15,440 bases of DNA, taken from assembly GCA_937877535.1 (NCBI GenBank), contig CALFJF010000001.1, forward strand, positions 1 to 15,440, in the 5' to 3' direction. This document shows positions 7,004 through 14,561 of this stretch, one piece after another. The notes beneath the pieces are model-generated. The model was not told the origin of the DNA. It saw nothing but the letters and a program-made list of their open reading frames with translations, and made no database searches. Origin of the DNA: an uncultured Treponema sp. Lineage in GTDB: Bacteria > Spirochaetota > Spirochaetia > Treponematales > Treponemataceae. A program made the position numbers and the translations under genes. Positions within the stretch are counted from its first letter, which is position 1; each line of letters begins with the position of its first letter.

Positions 7004-8398
7004 ATGAATTGTGATGTAACGGCGGACGGATTTTTTGTTGACGTTGCAATAGTCGGAACAGGCGTTGCGGGGCTTTATTGTGCGCTCAATCTTCCCGATT
7101 CGCTTTCCGTTGCGCTTTTTACAAAATCGCGTGCTGAAGAATGTGATTCGTTTTTGGCTCAAGGCGGAATTTGTATGCTCAAAAACGAAGCGGATTACGA
7201 GTCGTATTTTGAAGATACCATGCGAGCGGGGCATTATGAAAACAGAAAAGAAAGCGTTGACATAATGATTCGTTCGTCTCCTTCGGTGATTTCTGATTTA
7301 ATCGGCTACGGCGCGAATTTTGAGCGAAACGCCGACGGCTCGCTTGCGTTCACGCGCGAAGGCGCACATTCTGTGCCACGAATTCTCTTTCACGAGGACG
7401 TTACGGGGCGAGAAATTACGTCGCATTTGCTTTCTGCCGTAAAAAAACGAAAAAATGTGCGCATTTTTGAAGAAAGCACAATGCTCGACGTGATTTTTGA
7501 AAAAAACGACGAATGTAAAGGCGTTGTGATTTCTACAAAAAATCCGATTTTCCGTGAAAAAATCAAAACCACAAGCAACAGCGGAAATCAGTTCGTTTCC
7601 GTTTTTGCAAAAAAAACGGTGTGGGCGTGTGGAGGAATCGGCGGGCTTTTTTCTCACTCCACGAATTATCCACATTTGACGGGCGACGCGCTCGCGCTTT
7701 CGATTCGGCATAACATCGCGCTCAAAGACATCGACTACATTCAAATTCACCCCACGACGCTTTACTCAAAAAAAGGCGGTCGCGCGTTTTTGATAAGCGA
7801 GAGCGTGCGCGGCGAGGGCGGGGTGCTTTTTGGAAAAAACGGCGAGCGGTTTGTTGACGAACTTTTGCCGCGGGACGAAGTGAGCCAAGCGATTTTTTTG
7901 CAAATGGAAAAAGAAAAAAGAGATTTTGTGTGGCTTTCAATGGAAAAAATCGAAAAAAATGTGATTCTTTCGCATTTTAGGCACATTTACGAAAAATGCC
8001 TTGAAGAAGGATTTGATTGCACAAAAGAGCCGATTCCTGTAGTTCCTGCGCAGCATTATTTTATGGGCGGCGTTGACGTTGACCTTAACGGAAAAACGTC
8101 GGTTTCTTCGCTTTTTGCGGTTGGAGAAACGGCGTGTAACGGCGTTCACGGAAAAAATCGGCTTGCGTCAAATTCTCTTTTGGAAAGCCTTGTTTTTGCA
8201 AAACGCGCGGCGCAAAAAATCAATTCGGAGATTTTGGAAGAAAAGGCAGTTTTTCAAAAATCGCTTCCGCTTGATTTTTCGCTTTATGTGGACGAAAACT
8301 CGTTTTTTGAAAAAAATCGCTCGCTCGTTTTGTCTGAAATCGAAAAGGCTCGAAAAAATCGCATAAAAATCGAAAAAACGGAGGAAAAAAATGAATAA
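7004..8398 (+). CDS. nadB: L-aspartate oxidase, short C-terminal domain
   Basis: FAD enzyme that oxidises L-aspartate to iminoaspartate, the substrate of NadA. It can use fumarate or oxygen as acceptor. ATG at 7004 follows AGGA by about seven bases. The Rossmann motif GTGVAG is at 18-23. Active-site residues of the fumarate reductase/NadB flavoprotein family can be placed: E119, H249 (QIHPTTL), R290 (LPRDE), H351 (QHYFMGG) and R386 (NRLASNSLLES). The LRGEG-like segment reads VRGEGG (268-273). At 464 residues it is clearly shorter than the usual roughly 530-540. The loss is in the C-terminal helical domain, which is reduced to some 60 residues ending in a Lys/Glu-rich tail. The fold's catalytic part looks complete. 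The stop overlaps nadC by eight bases. Confidence 0.95.
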   Translation: MNCDVTADGFFVDVAIVGTGVAGLYCALNLPDSLSVALFTKSRAEECDSFLAQGGICMLKNEADYESYFEDTMRAGHYENRKESVDIMIRSSPSVISDLIGYGANFERNADGSLAFTREGAHSVPRILFHEDVTGREITSHLLSAVKKRKNVRIFEESTMLDVIFEKNDECKGVVISTKNPIFREKIKTTSNSGNQFVSVFAKKTVWACGGIGGLFSHSTNYPHLTGDALALSIRHNIALKDIDYIQIHPTTLYSKKGGRAFLISESVRGEGGVLFGKNGERFVDELLPRDEVSQAIFLQMEKEKRDFVWLSMEKIEKNVILSHFRHIYEKCLEEGFDCTKEPIPVVPAQHYFMGGVDVDLNGKTSVSSLFAVGETACNGVHGKNRLASNSLLESLVFAKRAAQKINSEILEEKAVFQKSLPLDFSLYVDENSFFEKNRSLVLSEIEKARKNRIKIEKTEEKNE

Positions 8399-9242
8399 AA
8401 TTACAATGCTTTTGAATGCAGACGATTTGATTTTGAGTGCACTCAAAGAGGACATTTCGAGCGAGGACGTTTCTACGAACGCCGTCATGCCAGAAAAAAA
8501 GGCGGGCGAAGTCGATTTGATTGCAAAACAAGACGGCGTTATTGCTGGGCTTTTTGTTTTTGAGCGCGTTTTTATGCTTCTTGATTCAAAAACGACGGTT
8601 GATTTTTTTGCAAACGACGGTGACGAGGTGAAAAAAGGGCAAAAACTTGCGATTGTGCGTGGCGACATTCGGGTTTTGCTTTCTGGCGAGCGGACGGCTT
8701 TGAATTTTTTGCAACGAATGAGCGGAATTGCAACGTATACGCGGAGCGTTACGAATTTGCTTGCGTCTTCAAAAACGCGCCTTTTGGACACAAGAAAAAC
8801 AACGCCGAACAACCGCATTTTTGAAAAATATGCCGTTCGCGTGGGCGGCGGAAATAATCACCGCTACAATCTTTCGGACGGCGTTTTGTTGAAAGATAAC
8901 CACATTTGCGCAGCGGGCGGTGTTTCTGCCGCCGTAAAAATGGCGCGCTCTTACGCTCCGTTTGTCCGAAAAATCGAAGTTGAAGTGGAAACGCTTGAGC
9001 AAGTTTCTGAAGCACTGGCGGCTGGAGCGGACATCATTATGCTTGACAACATGGACAAAGAAACGATGAAAAAAGCCCTTGAAATAATTTCGCACAAAGC
9101 GGAAGTCGAAGTTTCTGGAAACGTCACCCGCGAAAATATTTCGACGCTCGTTTCGCTTGGAGTCGATTACATTTCTTCGGGTGCGCTCACACATTCAAGT
9201 CCAATTCTTGATTTGTCTTTGAAAAATCTCCACGCGCTGTAA
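8391..9242 (+). CDS. nadC: Nicotinate-nucleotide pyrophosphorylase (quinolinate phosphoribosyltransferase)
   Basis: Converts quinolinate and PRPP to nicotinate mononucleotide, CO2 and pyrophosphate, completing the three-step route encoded here. The 283-residue length is typical. ATG at 8391 follows a strong GGAGG at 8380-8384 and overlaps the end of nadB. Motifs in order are ERTALNFLQRMSGIAT (100-115), DTRKTTPNNR (133-142), GGGNNHR (152-158), LLKDNH (166-171), EVEVET (196-201), IMLDNM (216-221) and VSGNV (241-245). Substrate-binding Arg, Lys and His positions of the type II phosphoribosyltransferase fold are kept. The TTPNNR segment differs from the common TTPGLR, a local oddity next to the quinolinate-binding Arg. 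The next recognition element is the terminator 13 bases downstream. Confidence 0.96.
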   Translation: MNKITMLLNADDLILSALKEDISSEDVSTNAVMPEKKAGEVDLIAKQDGVIAGLFVFERVFMLLDSKTTVDFFANDGDEVKKGQKLAIVRGDIRVLLSGERTALNFLQRMSGIATYTRSVTNLLASSKTRLLDTRKTTPNNRIFEKYAVRVGGGNNHRYNLSDGVLLKDNHICAAGGVSAAVKMARSYAPFVRKIEVEVETLEQVSEALAAGADIIMLDNMDKETMKKALEIISHKAEVEVSGNVTRENISTLVSLGVDYISSGALTHSSPILDLSLKNLHAL

Positions 9243-9254
9243 TTTCTGACAAAA

Positions 9255-9280
9255 AAAAATCCCCATTTTTGGGGATTTTT
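9255..9280. terminator. Bidirectional intrinsic terminator between converging operons
   Basis: An 11-base perfect stem (AAAAATCCCCA paired with TGGGGATTTTT) closes a TTTT loop. Read on the plus strand it ends in T5, with further T-rich sequence downstream, and sits just after the nadC stop. Read on the minus strand it ends in a longer T run (complement of the A9 at 9251-9259) and follows the stop of the GGDEF-like gene. One hairpin therefore serves both transcription directions. Confidence 0.9.
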
Positions 9281-9298
9281 GATTTTTGACCAATTCTT

Positions 9299-10624
9299 TT
9301 ACGAATTTTCTTCGTCAGTTTTTTGATGTTCGATTTCGTTTCCGATTTCTTGTTTATAACGCTCTGGATTTGCTTTGAACGCCACAATCGGACTTTTTGG
9401 GTCGCTTTCTGCGCGAGAAAGTGCGCCTTCGGCTTCCACAATCAAACGGTCAGCGGGAATTGCGCGGTAACTCATCGCAGAAATGCCAATAAACGCAAAC
9501 CCTTCTCCAACTAATTCTTCGATTGGAATCAAAATCGCTTCGCTTGATGTAATCGTCGTTTCCAAATCAACGCCGTTCAAAACAACCGAAAGCGTTTCTG
9601 CGTCGTATTTGTAAACTTCCGCCGTTTGCCCAAAATGCTCTTTTATGAGCGACAAAATTTCTTCTTCCCGAGTCCAATCAAACGATTTTAGTCTGATTAA
9701 CGTCAGCGAAATTTCTTTGTACTCATTTTTTCTCAGTTGCTCGCCCAAATCGTGCTTAAAAGACGAACCGTCAGAAACTTCGTTTTGATTTTCATCTTGA
9801 TTTTCGACTTGCACCGTTTCTTCGCTCAACGCTTCTCGGCTTTCGATTTCGTTTTGCTCTTCTTGTTCACTGTGCGCGTCATTTTCGCTTGCTTCTTCGG
9901 ACTCTACGACTTCTCCAGAATCTACGGAATCTTCGACTTCCGAGGATTCTTCTTGAGCAGGACTTTCCTCTTCTTCGATTTCGTCTTCCGCGACCTCTTC
10001 GTCGCTTTCGTAAGTTACTTCGGATTCGTCAACGATGTCTGTTTCGTCTTCCGCTTCGTCGCTCAAAACACCGTCCGCTGCCGTTTCCTCGCTTCCAAAA
10101 CTTTTGCTTGGATACGGATATTTTTGTTCTGATTTTTGATTTGACTCGCTTTCCGTTGTGAAAAAAAGTCCGATTACGGAAAGAACTGTTCCTGAAAGAA
10201 TCAAGAAAAACGCGATTCTTGAATGATTGTAAACGATTCCGCCGCCGAGTCTGCCGATTGTTGCAGAAAGAGAAATCGAGTTTCCGCTTGAAATCGACTC
10301 CGTTGCATAAAAATCGCGAAGGCGCGCATCCGTTTTTTGGGAAGCGTAATCGTAAACGACTTTTTCGTTCACGGAAAGTCTGATTGACCCAAAGTCGTCA
10401 AGATTTCCGACCGCGTCTTCAAACTGGTCTTTGAAGTCTTCGGCTTTTGTTTTGTGTTCTGCGCAAGAGCGAGCCGTTCCGAGCATTGCTTCAAAACGTG
10501 CTTTTGCAAGATTTTCAGAACCTTTGTTTTCTTTGAAAATTCCTGCGCCTAAATGCGCTACCGCGATGACAAATAAAATCGCGCTTATTGTTGGTATGAT
10601 TGTGGCTTGTGGTTTTGATTTCAT
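9299..10624 (-). CDS. Membrane protein with acidic linker and degenerate GGDEF-like domain
   Basis: A 441-residue protein. A first membrane helix (about 8-28) and a second (about 137-155) bracket a probable periplasmic region of about 105 residues. A very acidic Glu/Asp/Ser-rich linker (about 158-290) follows, probably disordered. The C-terminal domain (about 303-423) has the outline of a GGDEF domain: ISLTLIRLKSFD at the start, AEGALSRAES and IVAFKANPERYK at the end. The signature loop reads YKYDAETLSVVL (338-349) where an active enzyme would have GGDEF, so DAETL replaces it and diguanylate cyclase activity is unlikely. It may bind a nucleotide or act as a protein-interaction domain. ATG at 10624 overlaps the stop of the upstream gene (ATGA). 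This is the last gene of the minus-strand operon. The GGDEF relationship is read by eye and is moderately secure. Confidence 0.8.
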   Translation of the reverse strand: MKSKPQATIIPTISAILFVIAVAHLGAGIFKENKGSENLAKARFEAMLGTARSCAEHKTKAEDFKDQFEDAVGNLDDFGSIRLSVNEKVVYDYASQKTDARLRDFYATESISSGNSISLSATIGRLGGGIVYNHSRIAFFLILSGTVLSVIGLFFTTESESNQKSEQKYPYPSKSFGSEETAADGVLSDEAEDETDIVDESEVTYESDEEVAEDEIEEEESPAQEESSEVEDSVDSGEVVESEEASENDAHSEQEEQNEIESREALSEETVQVENQDENQNEVSDGSSFKHDLGEQLRKNEYKEISLTLIRLKSFDWTREEEILSLIKEHFGQTAEVYKYDAETLSVVLNGVDLETTITSSEAILIPIEELVGEGFAFIGISAMSYRAIPADRLIVEAEGALSRAESDPKSPIVAFKANPERYKQEIGNEIEHQKTDEENS

Positions 10625-12120
10625 AGTTTTTTAGTATACCTTAGAGTTTTATCGTGTGCAATAATGAGCGCATTTTCCGCGCTGATTCCTTTTTTGTGCG
10701 TATTTTCAAAAGACGCGAGCGGCAAAATGGTCAAAAGTTCCGCCGAGGGCGTTTTTCTAACATCGATTTCCGTCATGTTTTCCAAAGCCGCGCCGTATTG
10801 AGTGCAAAATGCCTTAAAATCAAACGGAACGATTTTTTTTGCAGTTCTTTTTTGGTTTTTGTTTTCAAAAATCCTTGTTTTTGACGAAGAGAGTTCTGAA
10901 AATCCGTTTTTTTTCATAAAATCTTCAAGCGATTTTTTGTAAGACAAAAGAATATTCGTTGTCGTTTTGTCGTCGCTCACTTTTTGAAGTTCCGTTCTAA
11001 ACATAAGGGCTGAAAATGACAGTTCCCGTGGAGAAAGCCGTGACTCTGAAAGCGAAAATTGAGAGTCAAGATACGTTCCCCGTGTATACGGCGTGTGCGA
11101 ATACGAAAAGTCCGCTCCAAAAAACTCGATTTTTTTGAATCCCATTGTTACCGCAAGGCTTACTGCGGCAATCGTAACCGTGCCACTGCCTGCTTCAAGG
11201 CTCAAAAACGCTCCGTTTGAAAAAATGTTTGCATACGAAGAAAGCGGGTGCGCGGTTTCGCAAAAAATCACTTTTGCGCCCATTTTTTTTGCTTTTCGCG
11301 CAACGGCATTTTGAGCGCACAAATCTAGCACAAAAAGCGTTTTTTTTGAAAGCGGATGCAAAAAATGCGAAGTGGACACTGTTTGCCCGTCAACGCTCAC
11401 AACCGCATCGGCAAAAATATTTCTTTCAAAAAGGGCGGAAAACGCGGTGTCTGTTGTAATTACAAAATAATTTTCGCGCTCTTTTTTGAGTTTTTCCGCC
11501 GTTTCGTCAAACGAAGGACCTGCTGCAATAATCGCCGCCGTTTTATTCATAAAACGCGCTTCAAAAATCTCCTCGCCAAAAAAATCCTCGGAAGCGGTTT
11601 TTAAGTTCAAAAAAATATTTCTTTGCCACAAAGACGCAAAATGACTTTGAACCGAAAAATCCGCTTTAATTGCGTCGAGCGCGTTTTGGATTTGCTTTTC
11701 TGCGATTTTTTTTTCTTTTTCAAAAATGGTTGCCCAAGAGCGAAGCGAAGCCACAGAAAGCGAGCCGTGCAACTGCGGAATGTATCGTTTTTTGATTTCT
11801 TCTGACAAAAACGCGAGAGGAACTGCAAAAACTCGATTATCGCCGAGGATTTTTGAAACTTCTGGAATTTTTGAAAGAAAATCGATGTTATTTTTGTCTA
11901 ATTCCAAAACGATTACGAGCGCGTCTGGAAATCGTTTCAATAATGCTGATATATGGTAGCCGCCTGCAAGTCCCAAAATGACAAAAAAGCGAGAAGGGGA
12001 GAGCGCGTTCGCAAATCTTTGCGCTTCTTTTTCTGGCTCATACGTTGAATGAAGCGGTTTTTGTTCAAAAAACGGCACCAAACTTCCGTTTTTTGCGGCT
12101 TTTATGTGCGTGTAATTCAT
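10621..12120 (-). CDS. MAF/DUF115 family protein, motility-associated glycosyltransferase-like (copy 2)
   Basis: A 499-residue protein of the MAF_flag10/DUF115 family. The family shares its central fold with the pterin pyrophosphokinase MptE and with sialyltransferase-like enzymes. In other flagellated bacteria, members add nonulosonic acids to flagellin. The N-terminal region (1-150) holds LGLAGGYHISALL (49-61), like a Rossmann-type segment. The central domain shows AAGPS (199-203), VSVDGQ (241-246), GSGTVTIAAVSLAVTMGF (311-328) and FFGADFSY (333-340), the hallmark order of the family. The C-terminal third is less conserved. It overlaps the upstream paralogue by four bases (ATGA at 12117-12120) and the downstream gene by four. 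No sugar-nucleotide gene is present in the window, so the donor sugar cannot be named. Confidence 0.87.
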   Translation of the reverse strand: MNYTHIKAAKNGSLVPFFEQKPLHSTYEPEKEAQRFANALSPSRFFVILGLAGGYHISALLKRFPDALVIVLELDKNNIDFLSKIPEVSKILGDNRVFAVPLAFLSEEIKKRYIPQLHGSLSVASLRSWATIFEKEKKIAEKQIQNALDAIKADFSVQSHFASLWQRNIFLNLKTASEDFFGEEIFEARFMNKTAAIIAAGPSFDETAEKLKKERENYFVITTDTAFSALFERNIFADAVVSVDGQTVSTSHFLHPLSKKTLFVLDLCAQNAVARKAKKMGAKVIFCETAHPLSSYANIFSNGAFLSLEAGSGTVTIAAVSLAVTMGFKKIEFFGADFSYSHTPYTRGTYLDSQFSLSESRLSPRELSFSALMFRTELQKVSDDKTTTNILLSYKKSLEDFMKKNGFSELSSSKTRIFENKNQKRTAKKIVPFDFKAFCTQYGAALENMTEIDVRKTPSAELLTILPLASFENTHKKGISAENALIIAHDKTLRYTKKL

Positions 12121-13625
12121 TTTGTATCCGTTTCGTTGGCATTTTTTGCTACAAAAAGCAGCCGTTTTTTGAGTACGGCTTTTTTTTCTTCAAGCGCGAC
12201 TCGTTTTTCTGCTTTTCGTTTTTCGTCTGTTTCTCGCTCAATCATCAAAAAATCGGTCGGAAACGCTTCCGAAAGAAAATGATTGTCCAAAAATGCTCTA
12301 CAAAGTTCTTCCGAAATGATTTTTTTTCTATCTTTGATTTCGATTTTTTGAGAAGGCGTTACAAAAATAGAGTTCGTTTTTCCGTCCGTTTTTTGCAAAA
12401 ACGTGAGCATATCGATGTCTTTTATTGAGCCGAGCGAATGTTTGAACGTTTTTTTTGCAGAAATTCTAAACACTCTTTTCATTTCGGGATTTTTTTGAGA
12501 AGAAAACCACGCGCGGTAAATCGAAAGCGATTGCTCGGAGAAAAAACGCGCGGAAGTGGTGCGCGTTTCTTTTGGTTTTAGCCGAAAATCCGATAAAGCA
12601 TTGATTTTTTCGAGCGCGTTTGGCTCTGCGTGTTGCTTTCCTTGCGCGCTTTCTTGGTCGAGTCCCGCAAAAAAAATCTCTCCGTTCGTAATCGAAAGTG
12701 CCAAAAAAAGAGCCGTGCCGCTCACCGTTCCGTTTCTTTTTGCCAAAACCGCGTTTACGCCAAGTCTTTTTAGAAGATTTCGCTCAAAATTTGAGCCGTC
12801 GTCGTAGCAAAGCGGCACAATTTGTTTTTTAAACAGTTTTTTGGGAGCCGCGCCTTCAAGCGTAAGCGCGAGCGGGATTTCTTTTTTGATTAAAATGTCG
12901 AGATGCTTTTTTGCCCAGTAGCCGCCGTCCGTACTCAGCGCAAGGTCTGGCTCTATTTTTTCTTCTAAAAGCGGGAAAATTGCCGACGAAACTGCGATGA
13001 GAAAAACGTTTTTGCGATTTTTTTTCAAAAATGGAATCGCGTCCAAAAGGCTCGGTCCTGAACACGCAATTACAATCGGAGTTTCGTTTCCAAAACACTC
13101 GATTTTTGATGTATTTTTGATTCTTGCGGCAAAAATCGCAACGTTCATAAGCCATCTTCTTGAAAAAAATTCTCTCGTTAAAAGAACGCTCCTTGCTTTG
13201 AGAACTGCGTCTTTTATTTTTTGCCACGAAAAAATCGATTCGGTTTTGAACGCGCTTCTTGAAGGAATCCAATCGACAAACAAAGTCGAACAAAGTTTTT
13301 CTTCTCCAAGAAAATCAAACAGAGCGTCAGAAAGAGAATCGTTTGATTGTATCGTTTTGTCCCACAAAAAATCTGTTTTTGAAAAATCGTCAGAAAATCT
13401 GATTGCAACGAGTGTTGCGTTTGGAAAGCGAGTCCGAAGAAATGGCGCACAATACGAAAGCGCGGGTTCTAAAACGGCAACGCACGCAGGAAAAAAATCC
13501 GCTTCAATCGTGGAAACGAATTTTTGCGCTTCGTTTTTTGGAGCATATTTTGAATGAAGCAATTTTCCATCGCACAGGCACGTTTCGCTTCCGTCCCGCG
13601 CTTTTTCAAAAGAAACGGCGTACAT
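12117..13625 (-). CDS. MAF/DUF115 family protein, diverged paralogue (copy 1)
   Basis: ATG at 13625 shares one base with the stop of the upstream gene (TGATG) and follows an AAGG site. This start is preferred over a TTG 45 bases earlier because it makes the N-terminus align with copy 2: LLHSKYAPKNEAQKF (22-36) against LHSTYEPEKEAQRF in copy 2. The 502-residue product carries the family motifs in weaker form: IACSGPS (186-192), LALSTDGGY (228-236), NGTVSGTA (298-305) and FFAGLD (318-323). The last 50 residues are strongly charged and helical (Lys/Arg/Glu-rich). The catalytic segment differs from copy 2 (STDGGY against SVDGQ; GLD against GAD). The two tandem copies may therefore have different acceptors, or one may be a partner of the other. 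Function in flagellin or envelope glycosylation is inferred from the family. Confidence 0.83.
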   Translation of the reverse strand: MYAVSFEKARDGSETCLCDGKLLHSKYAPKNEAQKFVSTIEADFFPACVAVLEPALSYCAPFLRTRFPNATLVAIRFSDDFSKTDFLWDKTIQSNDSLSDALFDFLGEEKLCSTLFVDWIPSRSAFKTESIFSWQKIKDAVLKARSVLLTREFFSRRWLMNVAIFAARIKNTSKIECFGNETPIVIACSGPSLLDAIPFLKKNRKNVFLIAVSSAIFPLLEEKIEPDLALSTDGGYWAKKHLDILIKKEIPLALTLEGAAPKKLFKKQIVPLCYDDGSNFERNLLKRLGVNAVLAKRNGTVSGTALFLALSITNGEIFFAGLDQESAQGKQHAEPNALEKINALSDFRLKPKETRTTSARFFSEQSLSIYRAWFSSQKNPEMKRVFRISAKKTFKHSLGSIKDIDMLTFLQKTDGKTNSIFVTPSQKIEIKDRKKIISEELCRAFLDNHFLSEAFPTDFLMIERETDEKRKAEKRVALEEKKAVLKKRLLFVAKNANETDTK

Positions 13626-14551
13626 CAGCCTTTTTTGAGGAACGCTCCCGCGCCTTTTTTGTTTTGGCAAATTCCCGCAGAAAGAAGGAGGATTTTTTTA
13701 GATGCGTCTTCTCCCAAAAGCGACGAAAGCGAATGTGCAATGTGAAACGACACCGCCTCTTCGTCAGGTTCATCGTTTGCAAACAAAATCAATTTCAATT
13801 CTCCGTTCGCGCCAATGTGAATGCAATTTGGAGTCGGAAACATCGGGTCTAAAAGGGTGAGCGCACAAAACGAAACTGCTCGAAGAATGTGCGCTTTCAT
13901 TTCGATTCGGTCAACCATGTCGATTTTTGACATTTTTCGCCAAATTTCCATATTTTGTATCGTTTTTTCTACGCAACTTTTGAGCGAAAGAATCAAAAGG
14001 TTCGCACTCGATTTTGAAATGCCTTTTGAGATTCGATTTTCCATTTCAAGAAGTCGTTTTTCTTCGTTGTTTTCAAATTCAACGATTGCCGACAATTTTC
14101 TTGCACATTCGGCAGAATCGGGGAGCGTTATGTCATCGTCGTCTTCAAACTCCGCGATTACAAGAAACAACGGCGTGGTTTTGTCTTTGAACGGCAAAAA
14201 ATAAAGCGAATCGATGGATTGCCGAATGTCGTCGCCAAAAAGGTCTAAAAATGGCAAAAGTTCATTGAACTCTTTTGAAAAGCATTGCCACTCAAACGCT
14301 TTTGAAAGCGTTGCGTCCCAAAATTGCTTTGTGGAAAGCGACGAGGCAATCGTTTTTACGGAAAATCCGACCGCCTCAGCCATACAGTAGTATCCGCCAC
14401 CGATTTCGGTTGCCGCGCTTTTTGGAGTGTGGAGTTGGAAAATTCCCGCGTGCTTAAACCCGCTCCGAACTGCCCAAACGTCAAACGAGGGCGTAGATTC
14501 AGCGAGTAGGCTTTGCGCTTTTTTCAAAAGCCCCGTCGTTTGTTCTGCCAT
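13625..14551 (-). CDS. Protein of 308 residues, function not recognised
   Basis: ATG at 14551 is preceded by AAGGGG at suitable spacing and lies ten bases after the stop of the acidic protein. A longer frame upstream would overlap that gene and lacks a site. I recognise no family. There is no signal peptide or membrane helix, so it is probably cytoplasmic. Residues 20-140 alternate strands and helices, with aromatic-rich segments (GFKHAGIFQLH; SLYFLPFKDKTTPLFLVIAEF) that recall a small sensory fold such as GAF. This is only an impression. An acidic DDDD patch is at 137-140. Residues 155-235 are largely helical (SLKSCVEKTIQNMEIWRKM). The end is compact, with several Gly/Lys. The stop is fused to the MAF/DUF115 copy 1 start (TGATG), so its product is likely needed with those enzymes. 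Confidence 0.75.
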   Translation of the reverse strand: MAEQTTGLLKKAQSLLAESTPSFDVWAVRSGFKHAGIFQLHTPKSAATEIGGGYYCMAEAVGFSVKTIASSLSTKQFWDATLSKAFEWQCFSKEFNELLPFLDLFGDDIRQSIDSLYFLPFKDKTTPLFLVIAEFEDDDDITLPDSAECARKLSAIVEFENNEEKRLLEMENRISKGISKSSANLLILSLKSCVEKTIQNMEIWRKMSKIDMVDRIEMKAHILRAVSFCALTLLDPMFPTPNCIHIGANGELKLILFANDEPDEEAVSFHIAHSLSSLLGEDASKKILLLSAGICQNKKGAGAFLKKG

Positions 14552-14561
14552 TTTTTGCCCC

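Noticed and set aside
9737..10161. Plus-strand ORFs rich in Phe/Arg/Leu opposite the acidic linker
   Set aside because: They are the antisense image of Glu/Asp/Ser-rich coding, which is free of stops by composition. They have no start signals.
13626..13670. Earlier TTG start for MAF/DUF115 copy 1
   Set aside because: The ATG at 13625 couples to the upstream stop, has an AAGG site and aligns with the start of the paralogue.
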